Shown in pieces: positions 39,201-46,971 of a stretch of DNA of 53,094 bases (positions within the stretch are counted from its first letter, which is position 1; every line of letters begins with the position of its first letter). The notes under the pieces were generated by a model that saw nothing but the letters and a program-made list of their open reading frames with translations, was not told the DNA's origin and searched no databases. A program made the position numbers and the translations under genes. The stretch is taken from positions 1 to 53,094 of the forward strand of contig JAADYW010000202.1 in the NCBI GenBank assembly GCA_010092845.1. The letters run 5' to 3'. The stretch is from Chloroflexota bacterium (lineage in GTDB: Bacteria; Chloroflexota; Anaerolineae; Aggregatilineales; J027).

Positions 39201-40391
39201 TCCCAGACCGCTGACTGCACCAAAAATCGTGCCGGCAGCCAAACCGACAAACGCCAGCAGCAGACTCCCCAGTGCCACCGGCAACGACTTCTGTTCAGAT
39301 GCCAATGTTATCAGGGCGCCGATTACCAGAAAGAACAGCAAATAAGCGGCAATCGACTCCAGATAGGCGGCGTCGGTACGTTCCAGATCCCACAGCCATA
39401 TGACAAGGGCGGCTGTGACCCAGGGTAAGGGGTTAAAGCGCTGTGTGAATCGCCCGGCTCCATCCAACACCCGAACCGCGAAGTAGATGGCGAGCACCGT
39501 CCAGAAAGCGCTATAGGCGTCGGCTGTCCAGAAATGGCTCTGCTGGATAGGGAATACCGCGAAGGCGTATAAGGCCGCCGCCAGCAAGCCAGGCCAACGG
39601 CCTACCAAGCGCGCACCTATCAGAAAGACGAGCAGAATCGTCAGAGTGTCGGCCACCGAACTCATGGTCCGGCCTACCAGACGAATGCTGGAGTAGCAGG
39701 TCCACGTCGGATTATCTAGCTGGGCGTACGTCTCGGCGAGAACTCGGACAGTGAATACTGGGAATTCACCATAAACAAAAATCGTCGATTTGACGTTGTT
39801 CGGGTTCAGGTCAGAGCACCGCGCGTCGAAATAACCCCCTTTGCCTGCGCTTCGGAGTGCCCGCGAGCGCTCTTCATCCGACATCGCGTTCAGCTCTTCT
39901 TGCGAGGGCAGGGGATACTCAGCATTACAATATGCCGCTTGCTCCTCTGCGGATGCCCACGGTCGGCCTGTAAAGGGCATAGCGCTACCAGGGGAGTTGA
40001 CCAGGCTGGCAACCTCTGTCAAGAAACGCTCATCAGGATGCAGGTGGGTATAGTCGTCCCAATTACGGCCGTAGGCCCGCAGCCCATAGCCAATCCCAAC
40101 CAGCGCCAGCAGAATCACGGCGGTGATGACGTCACGCCAGGGAGGCCTGAAGCGACGCCAGTCCTGCATCAACCAGCCCAGACTTGGCCGTGGCGGCCCA
40201 GCAGATGACGTGTCCGTCTCGCCAGCGAAAGCGGAACGCACGACCAGCGGCGGCGTGGCCTGCTCCTCGCGCGGGGGCAGGTCAGTGGCATCCGAAGTTG
40301 GATCGTCAGGATGATACGTCGCCGCACCCGGTTCTAGATTTGACGCGTTCTCATCAGATGATGGCTGATTGTCGAAGCGGAAATCACTCAT
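33240..40391 (-). CDS. Giant two-module membrane protein: GT39/GT-C half fused to a Chlor_Arch_YYY (DUF2298) half
   Basis: This single uninterrupted 2383-aa frame falls into two halves. Residues 1-95 are acidic and cytosolic. About 100-750 form a GT-C-like core with the acidic loop motif [16 protein letters not shown]. About 770-1290 are a large hydrophilic, mostly beta extracytoplasmic region. From about 1330 a second polytopic module begins, with [14 protein letters not shown] and then [33 protein letters not shown], the DUF2298 signature. The end ([26 protein letters not shown]) parallels the separate 1065-aa gene just downstream. I read it as a tandem duplication of a YYY gene in which one copy fused to an upstream GT39-like gene. 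The role is likely sugar transfer to a surface glycan; substrate unknown. Confidence 0.87.
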   Translation of the reverse strand: [2383 protein letters not shown]

Positions 40392-40439
40392 TATCCACGA
40401 TCACTCAAATAGCGACTAATTGAAATTGACCTGAATGTA

Positions 40440-43265
40440 TCAACGTGGCCCCGGCACGCAATTGGTTATACACCCCAACTCTGCCGTTTCCGTAGTAGCC
40501 CAACTAGCCAGCCAATTCCACCCTGCTGGCGCTTCGTAGACCACGAAATTCTCGTCATCAGGCACGACAATATGACGGAATTGACCGCCCGGGAAGTTGG
40601 TCTCCAGGAAATTCTGTGAATACAGATCCGTTTCATAAACATAGAAGAGTAGCGGCTTCTCAGGATCATAGGCGTAAGCCGTGCCTTCGTTTTGCATAAT
40701 GAACTGGTAGACATGATCGACTTCGACCAGCCCATTCGGCCAGTTGAAATCGCCCGCTACGCTGCCCAGGATGCGGTGGTCCAGCCAGTGCACCCGGTGC
40801 ACATAGAAGGCATTGCCGAAACTGCCCCGCCCCTCAGCAAAGTCCTTGAGCGGCGCCGCAATCTGGCGATACGGACGCCAGGTATAGGCATATCCTTCCT
40901 GGTAGGTCTCAAAATAGGCATCATAGTTGGGACGCGCAGCATCATATACAAAGAATGCAACCATCAGGGTTGCAATGCCAAAATACGCCCGCTGCCCATA
41001 ACCAGCCTCAACGATTTGCCGCGCCAGCATGCCAAGTGGAAACGCTGCCATCAAGAAGACGAATACCAGGGTCCCACTGATACGGGTGAAGGATGGATTC
41101 TCGTCCAGATAAGGGGCAATCGCCAGTGCACTGGGGAGGATCATGACCAATAAGCCCACGGGAATCACAGCCAGTGCAATGTCACGCCGTTTCGCCAATA
41201 AGAGCAACCATCCCAGCAGACCCAGCAGATAGAGTGCTGCAGTGCGGGAATCGAGCGCCGGGTAACCGCCCCCGTTCGTAATCCACTGGCCATCACCTTC
41301 CCATATGTAGCTGGTAAAGGCATCCCAATAGTTCGCGCGAATGGCTTCATAGCCTGTCATATCCGTATCAGGACCGTAGCCTGACTCGGTCAGTAGATCG
41401 AGGACTTCGGGAATCGAGGGAGGGCAGAATTCGCCTGGGTCATCTGGACAGTTCGTATCGACCTTGTCGCCGAACATGCGTCCATAGGTACGATTCCAGA
41501 ACTCGCGGGGAAACTCTTGCGAGTAGCGATACATTGGCAGATAGACGACGATGGCAATCACCCCTGTCATCAGGAGATGAGTGCTATAACGCCACACGGG
41601 ATAGGGGCGCCAGCGTGTCTTGAACACAATGGCCAGGCCAATCCCGATGACGACCACAATCGGTAGCATGCGGTTCGCCTGGTAGAAATAAGTTCCTGCA
41701 CCGAGCACCAGCCCTAACCAGATGAAATCGGCGCGCCGGTTGTAACGTATGGCCCGCACCAGAAAATAAACAACCAGCAAAACCGTCAGCGGCGTCAGAA
41801 CAATCCGCAAACCCAGGCGTGAGAGCAAGGTGTGCCAGGAACTGATCGCCATAAGAGCCGCCATTGACAGCCCAACCCAATCCCCCAATCGATCGTCTTC
41901 CTCTGTCTCGCGACCAACGACCTCTTTAGCGACCCAATACGACAAGAAGACCGTCAGCAGTCCTTCGATAATTGTTGCGTATTTGAGGGCGTCGAAATTG
42001 AAACCCACCCCCATCCAATCAGCGATCGCCGCCACGACGTACATCTGGAAGGCTTCGCGTCCACCATTATTGGGGAAGAAAACCGCGTAGTTTCCGTTAT
42101 CGACCTTAACCGCATCAATAAGTTTCTCGATATGATCACTGGTCATCTCTGGTGGCACCTCAGAGAAGCTGTCGGTCCGAAAATAGAAGGCCACCAGCAT
42201 GACTGCCAGCAGAGCCAGGTATGTCCAGCGCCATCGGAAGCGTGGCATCTGGATCTCCAGCGCTGCGTCTACAGATTGCCGTTCAATGAACAAGCGGCGA
42301 TAAAGCTGGTTGAGATCTAGCGCGAAGATGATTCCCCATAGCGCAATCGCGATGAACCACGCGAAAACACCGGCCGTGGTGAGTTCAATGCCTGCGACTT
42401 CGCCGCTGACATCCGTCCTGACATTGCGGTCATACGCTAGCCAGGAGAGCAATAGCGCCACCGGCACCAGAAACAGATTCATCGAGTGGTTTTCCGCCCA
42501 GGCAAAGACGGATCGCGTTGTCAACGAGAAACCACCCCGCTGCGTAGCGGGGGCGCTTGTCTCCGCCGTGACATCCTGTTCACCCGGAGACGTATCGAGT
42601 ACATCACCGGACGGGTCGCCCAGCAGCCGTTCCATCTGACGGGACCACCATTCGCGTGAGCGAATGTACATATAGGAGACAAACGTCAGCCCGGCCAACA
42701 CCAGCCAGAACTCACTCCCATCCAGGTTGTTCTGCTCGCGCTTGACGGGGTCAAGCGCAGCATCACGAAGGATATTGGCCCCAACCAGTGCAAATATGAT
42801 CGCAAACAGCAATAGCAGCGCCAGGCCAGCCTTCTCACGATCGAACCGTATGTAGCGGGCGAAAGCGGCGCTCAGCGCGCGTCCAGCGCCCCAGCTATTG
42901 TCATAGGTGGCATCGCCCGTTACAGTTGTTCGCTGGTATACGCCTCTGCCGTCGTACTCTGCGTCAGGGGTCGTATCCTCATCCCAATCCGATCCACCCT
43001 GTGATTTGGTCTTGTCATCTCCGAATGGCTCAAGTTCGCGGTCGGCATTGATGATGATTCGGAACAGCTCCCGCGATACGCGCCCGGGCCGGTAGATCAA
43101 TAGCCCCACTGCCTGCGCGAGTGTCAAGTCTTCGAATACGAAGTCACGCTCTGCAGCGCTATGTTGGTTGGCAGCAGACTCATCAGCTCCTATGTCCCCT
43201 TCAAAGGTCGACGACTCGTCCCTGAAGGGTTCTTCTTCAAATGCATCCGACGGATATTCGTTCAT
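40440..43265 (-). CDS. GT39-like polytopic membrane glycosyltransferase
   Basis: The 941-aa protein has a long, acidic N-terminal cytosolic region (1-150), two helices, another polar stretch (about 215-265), and then a GT-C-like core of about 12 helices. The core opens with FYFRTDSFSEVPPEMTSDHIEKLIDA, which places acidic residues in the first outer loop. A later outer loop contains VLDLLTESGYGPDTDMTGYEAIRANYWDAFTSYIWEGDGQWIT. The last 170 residues are extracytoplasmic. It lies 11 bases after the methyltransferase gene and 48 bases before the giant fusion gene. It probably transfers a sugar from a polyprenyl-phosphate donor; no substrate can be named. Confidence 0.82.
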   Translation of the reverse strand: MNEYPSDAFEEEPFRDESSTFEGDIGADESAANQHSAAERDFVFEDLTLAQAVGLLIYRPGRVSRELFRIIINADRELEPFGDDKTKSQGGSDWDEDTTPDAEYDGRGVYQRTTVTGDATYDNSWGAGRALSAAFARYIRFDREKAGLALLLLFAIIFALVGANILRDAALDPVKREQNNLDGSEFWLVLAGLTFVSYMYIRSREWWSRQMERLLGDPSGDVLDTSPGEQDVTAETSAPATQRGGFSLTTRSVFAWAENHSMNLFLVPVALLLSWLAYDRNVRTDVSGEVAGIELTTAGVFAWFIAIALWGIIFALDLNQLYRRLFIERQSVDAALEIQMPRFRWRWTYLALLAVMLVAFYFRTDSFSEVPPEMTSDHIEKLIDAVKVDNGNYAVFFPNNGGREAFQMYVVAAIADWMGVGFNFDALKYATIIEGLLTVFLSYWVAKEVVGRETEEDDRLGDWVGLSMAALMAISSWHTLLSRLGLRIVLTPLTVLLVVYFLVRAIRYNRRADFIWLGLVLGAGTYFYQANRMLPIVVVIGIGLAIVFKTRWRPYPVWRYSTHLLMTGVIAIVVYLPMYRYSQEFPREFWNRTYGRMFGDKVDTNCPDDPGEFCPPSIPEVLDLLTESGYGPDTDMTGYEAIRANYWDAFTSYIWEGDGQWITNGGGYPALDSRTAALYLLGLLGWLLLLAKRRDIALAVIPVGLLVMILPSALAIAPYLDENPSFTRISGTLVFVFLMAAFPLGMLARQIVEAGYGQRAYFGIATLMVAFFVYDAARPNYDAYFETYQEGYAYTWRPYRQIAAPLKDFAEGRGSFGNAFYVHRVHWLDHRILGSVAGDFNWPNGLVEVDHVYQFIMQNEGTAYAYDPEKPLLFYVYETDLYSQNFLETNFPGGQFRHIVVPDDENFVVYEAPAGWNWLASWATTETAELGCITNCVPGPR

Positions 43266-43276
43266 ACAGCCAGACT

Positions 43277-44140
43277 CTAAGTAGCAGGTTTACGAGCTTT
43301 GACACACAAGTTTACCGTACTCCGGTCAAGGGGTTCATCCATTCGATTGGGCTTATCGAACAGATTCAGAATCGCCAGCCCCAGATTGATCGGATTCAGC
43401 AAGCTGCCCGAGTTCTTATCAAACGTAGTACGATCCGCGGCATTTGCCATCTTCGCAGGCAGGAAACCGCCTTCCAGCAGGGGTTTACCCAGGCCATAGA
43501 CCAGGTTATGGATAAACGGAAAACTCCAATGGGTAAATGCGCGTTCGGCTTCGATCACCAATCCAGCCCTGGTAACCGGCATCCGGAGGTCCGGCCAAGT
43601 ATACAAGCGGACATGATTGGCCCATATGCCGGCCAATGGCCCAGAGCGAATCTTGCGATTGAATAGCGTTTCCAGCGCTTTGTTGATTGGATCCCACAAG
43701 AAAGGATAGTTGGCATTGGGAACCGTGATCGCCACTACACCACCTGGCTTCAGGACCCGGTATACCTCGCGCAGGGCCTGATCATCATCATCGACATGCT
43801 CCAGGATTTCGCTCAGGATCACGCCATGGAAAAAACCATCCGGGAACGGCAGGTGGTACAAATTGCCACGGACGATCGTCACATCGGGAAGATGCCCAAC
43901 ATTGGCATATGCCTTGTGAGCAATGGGTGCATCCAATTCCAGGCCAACCAACTTGACATTGCTCACATAGCGGTAATAGTTGAGGTAGAAGCCACGCCCG
44001 CAGCCACCGTCCAGGATCACCGCCTCGGTGTCGTCTGGTGGAGGGATCCACTCGAATATCGTGCGCACACGTCGTTTGAAAGCCATATCGGCTTCATTGC
44101 GCGTCAGGTGAGCGATGGTCGTTTCATCAACGGCTGCCAT
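43277..44140 (-). CDS. Class I SAM-dependent methyltransferase
   Basis: The 287-aa protein has motif I VILDGGCGRGFYLNYY (41-56), then LVGLELDAPIAHKAY, GVILSEILEHVDDDDQALREVYRVLKPGGVVAITVPNANYP (methyltransf_11-type). A C-terminal part probably specific to its acceptor follows. ATG 44140 is preceded by GGAGAGGG about 5 bases upstream and overlaps the end of the glycosyltransferase gene by 14 bases, so the two are translationally coupled. The open frame reaches 44356, but that extra part is read in another frame over the GT4 gene. In glycan clusters such enzymes often methylate sugars or lipid heads; that is inference here. Confidence 0.88.
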   Translation of the reverse strand: MAAVDETTIAHLTRNEADMAFKRRVRTIFEWIPPPDDTEAVILDGGCGRGFYLNYYRYVSNVKLVGLELDAPIAHKAYANVGHLPDVTIVRGNLYHLPFPDGFFHGVILSEILEHVDDDDQALREVYRVLKPGGVVAITVPNANYPFLWDPINKALETLFNRKIRSGPLAGIWANHVRLYTWPDLRMPVTRAGLVIEAERAFTHWSFPFIHNLVYGLGKPLLEGGFLPAKMANAADRTTFDKNSGSLLNPINLGLAILNLFDKPNRMDEPLDRSTVNLCVKARKPAT

Positions 44141-45329
44141 GTGGCCCTCTCCAATGCCGTGATGCAACCGCTGCCGCGCGGAAGTGTTTTTCGTAGCGCT
44201 GAACTGTCTGATCAAAACTGAAGATCTGGCCGATTTCCTCAGCAGAGCGATGGTAGTCCTCCGGGGTTTGCAAGACATCGATAACCGCCTGCCCGATCGC
44301 CTGCCAGTCGCCACGCGGCACAATCTTGCCCATGCCTGTCTCACGAACGGGCACACGTCCGCCGGGGGTGTCGGTCATCACGACCGGGGTTCCGCATAGC
44401 ATCGCCTCAACCTGCACCAGCGCGAAACACTCCGTATCGCTAGGCAATACCAATACATCGCACGCAGCGTAGAAATTGGCCATGGCCTGCGCGCTGCTGA
44501 TCAGCCCCAGGAAGATCAATTGCTCGTTGAAGCGCTGCACTAACGGTTGGTTTTTCTCCCAGGTATCCTCGTACTGGATGTCGTACTCCCCGGCGAAGAC
44601 GATGCGCGCGTTAGGATAACGCTCGTTAATCTTCTCGAGCGAACGGATCAGTAGATCTGGGCGTTTTTCCGCGACAAAGCGACCTGCGTAGCCGATGATG
44701 GGTCCGTCTTCATGTTGCCAGCGCGCCCGCAATTCAGCGACCCGCTCTGGCTCAGGGTCAGGGATCTGGATCGGCGGATAAATGATCGATACTTTATCGC
44801 GGAAGGGCTTCAAGTAGTAACTATGGTTGGCATAGTCATGACTATAGCCGATGACCCGGTGTGCATAGCGCGCCATATAGGCATAGAGGCGGAACACAAA
44901 CCACTCGATGAAGCGGTTGAAAGCCCCCGCCGGCAACACGAGGTCGCCGTGATGCGTTGCCACCAGGCCACGCCCTGTTAACCGGGCCAAAACGGCCGTG
45001 AGCGCCGTTTCCAGCATGGGAAGATGCAACCACACTGCATCATGTTGACGGAGCAACCCCCACATCGACCAGGGATAGGCTGGCGCGACCATCCCGCGGC
45101 TCACGCGGATAGGCGCCCACAAGCGGACAATACGCACACCGTTAATCACTTCATCGCGTGGCAGATCAATCCGGTGCCGAGCCGTCAAAACGGTAACCTG
45201 GTGCCCCAGCGCGACGAGACCTTCGGCCACGCGCTGCACATAAAGCGAATAGCCGGTGCGGTGGGGCAAGTAGTATTGAAGCGCGATAAGCAGACGCAAG
45301 GGTTGCGGAGACGTGTCTTTAGCGTTCAC
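44127..45329 (-). CDS. Glycosyltransferase family 4 protein
   Basis: The 400-aa protein is a GT-B-fold retaining transferase. The N-terminal half has LLIALQYYLPHRTGYSLYVQRVAEGLVALGHQVTVLTARH. The C-terminal half has IIGYAGRFVAEKRPDLLIRSL, the usual nucleotide-sugar binding region, and DTECFALVQVEAMLCGTPVVMTD with the E-x7-E motif. No membrane segment is seen, so it works at the cytoplasmic face, building a lipid-linked or other precursor that the large membrane proteins could use later. It starts at GTG 45329, three bases after the flippase-like gene's stop, and overlaps the next gene by 14 bases. Confidence 0.92.
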   Translation of the reverse strand: MNAKDTSPQPLRLLIALQYYLPHRTGYSLYVQRVAEGLVALGHQVTVLTARHRIDLPRDEVINGVRIVRLWAPIRVSRGMVAPAYPWSMWGLLRQHDAVWLHLPMLETALTAVLARLTGRGLVATHHGDLVLPAGAFNRFIEWFVFRLYAYMARYAHRVIGYSHDYANHSYYLKPFRDKVSIIYPPIQIPDPEPERVAELRARWQHEDGPIIGYAGRFVAEKRPDLLIRSLEKINERYPNARIVFAGEYDIQYEDTWEKNQPLVQRFNEQLIFLGLISSAQAMANFYAACDVLVLPSDTECFALVQVEAMLCGTPVVMTDTPGGRVPVRETGMGKIVPRGDWQAIGQAVIDVLQTPEDYHRSAEEIGQIFSFDQTVQRYEKHFRAAAVASRHWRGPHGSR

Positions 45330-45332
45330 AGT

Positions 45333-46418
45333 TTACGAAACACTTTCCTGTGCAATTGAACGTGGCTGAGCTGAGGCCTCAGTTGACGACTCTTCGGCAA
45401 ACGACTTGGCCCCGTGGGTAATTTGACGCACCGATGCGTGTTCAACCACCAGGCCAACCAGTCCAAGCGTAATATATATGGCAAGTGTCAGGGCATGCAA
45501 CACGACCCCAAGCGCCACCGCCGGGGCGTTTTCTGGTGGTGAGGCAGAAGCGACCATGCCGCCAATCCACAGCCCGCCAACCACCGCGCCTTCAAACGGG
45601 CCGAGGTTACCGGGGACCGCAGGTAATGCCACCGAGAGTGTCGCCAGAACGATCAGAGAGACTGTTGCCGCCAATGTGGGGCTGTCGAATAGCATGAACA
45701 GTATAATGTAGCCAGCGGCCAACGAAAACGCCCAGGAAACAACTGTCCACAACAATGCCCCTACAGCAATTCTCGGCTGGCCCATAGGCTGGACACCTTC
45801 AATGAAATGCTGTAACCGGGCCTGATGATCAAAGCGCTCGAGAAGTGGGAAGCGCTGAAGCATCCAACGTAGGACGGTGAGCGCCCAGGCCGGCTTCAGG
45901 GCGAGCGCCGCCAGCGCTAAACTCGCCAACAGCGCCATCATCGAGACCACGGCGCCAGCCGAGGTCACTTCGCTAGGCACATCCAGTAGCAATAACATCA
46001 ACCCAATCATCGCAATCAACGCCAGCAGATCAAGGAGGCGCTCGATGACAATCGTACTGATCGCCGTAAAAGCCGCAACTGGGGGCTCGAGTCGGGTTGT
46101 CATATAAGCGCGCGCGACATCGCCCAGACGCAAGGGAACCAGACTGCTCAGGAAGTAGCCAACGTTCAAGATGTGAAAGCTATGCCAGATACTCAGCCGC
46201 TGGTCCGTCAGGACATGCCAGCGCATGGCCCGTGTCAGAAGACCGGCAACCAGCAATCCCCCTGCCGGCAGCAGGTAGACATAGCGCGCTTGGGTTAGCT
46301 CATCGTGTACTGCCCCCAGGTCATCGCCGATCAAAACATAGATGATGGCAACACTGATAGCTGGCCCGAGAGCCAGGGTTAGCCATTTTTTCATAGCGAA
46401 GAAAACCCGTTTCTCCAT
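45333..46418 (-). CDS. LPG-synthase-TM/UPF0104 family membrane protein, flippase-like
   Basis: The protein of about 361 aa has some eight helices. Family features are AMRWHVLTDQRLSIWHSFHILNVGYFLSSLVPLRLGDVARAY near the N-terminus and LPAVPGNLGPFEGAVVGGLW near the C-terminus, as in UPF0104 proteins including AglD of archaeal glycosylation. As the first gene of the glycan run it may help to move or handle a lipid-linked sugar. The start is uncertain: the frame is open to 46466, but a promoter -10 (46435-46440) overlaps that part, leaving ATG 46418 or ATG 46394 as candidates; neither has a strong Shine-Dalgarno. A related protein is at 6329-7480. Confidence 0.82.
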   Translation of the reverse strand: MEKRVFFAMKKWLTLALGPAISVAIIYVLIGDDLGAVHDELTQARYVYLLPAGGLLVAGLLTRAMRWHVLTDQRLSIWHSFHILNVGYFLSSLVPLRLGDVARAYMTTRLEPPVAAFTAISTIVIERLLDLLALIAMIGLMLLLLDVPSEVTSAGAVVSMMALLASLALAALALKPAWALTVLRWMLQRFPLLERFDHQARLQHFIEGVQPMGQPRIAVGALLWTVVSWAFSLAAGYIILFMLFDSPTLAATVSLIVLATLSVALPAVPGNLGPFEGAVVGGLWIGGMVASASPPENAPAVALGVVLHALTLAIYITLGLVGLVVEHASVRQITHGAKSFAEESSTEASAQPRSIAQESVS

Positions 46419-46434
46419 CAAGAATCGACGCGCC

Positions 46435-46462
46435 ATTATAGCAGAGCCTAATCCTATGTACA
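46435..46462 (-). promoter_or_regulatory. Candidate promoter of the ten-gene glycan operon
   Basis: On the minus strand a perfect TATAAT (46435-46440) follows TGTACA (46457-46462) after 16 bases. The -35 matches four of six consensus bases. It lies just before the first gene of the run. Confidence 0.55.
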
Positions 46463-46598
46463 CCATGCGGCTACCAAATGCTGACTCTACGGCACCAGTG
46501 ATGGCCTAGAGCAATCAGGCTATCGGAGCCGGGCCAAACACAATTGGCAAGATGGGGAAATCACCACTTGTCGCAGGGGAATAACCCGTAGGCGCAGG

Positions 46599-46958
46599 CT
46601 AGACGCGAAATTCATCCAACACAGCGACCAGGTCTTCAATCGCGACTGGCTTGACGATATGGTACTGAGTTCCAATTTCGGCGCTTCGATGTCGATACTC
46701 GTCGAAATCATACGCGGTTATCGCGATGATCGGCGTTTGCAGGCCATTGTCACGCAGATAGGCCGCAAACTCAAGCCCGTCCATGACATCTGGCCCCAAG
46801 GCGATGTCAACAATAATCAGATCGAAGGGGTCGATCTGAAGCTCCGCCAGGGCATCATCCGGAGTTTCAACTGTGACAAGCTCATCACCATGCATATGAG
46901 CGACACGGCCGATCAGTGCCAGATTGTCCTGATCATCTTCAAGATAGAGAATACGCAT
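46599..46958 (-). CDS. Single-domain response regulator (receiver only)
   Basis: The 119-aa protein is a complete CheY-like receiver without output domain. It has the acidic cluster E7-D8-D9, the phosphorylated D51 (LIIVDIALGP), T81 (IIAITAYDF) and K103 (HIVKPV). With no DNA-binding part it would act by protein contact or in a phosphorelay. It begins 13 bases after the stop of the Lrp-type domain gene, so the two are co-transcribed. No histidine kinase lies beside it; the only kinase in the window, at 10954-13362, has an abnormal phosphoacceptor box. Confidence 0.93.
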   Translation of the reverse strand: MRILYLEDDQDNLALIGRVAHMHGDELVTVETPDDALAELQIDPFDLIIVDIALGPDVMDGLEFAAYLRDNGLQTPIIAITAYDFDEYRHRSAEIGTQYHIVKPVAIEDLVAVLDEFRV

Positions 46959-46971
46959 CGTTGTTGTCGCC

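Noticed and set aside
44141-44356. N-terminal extension of the methyltransferase to 44356
   Set aside because: It runs over the GT4 gene in another frame, encodes an Arg-rich stretch with no family match, and ATG 44140 has a good Shine-Dalgarno.
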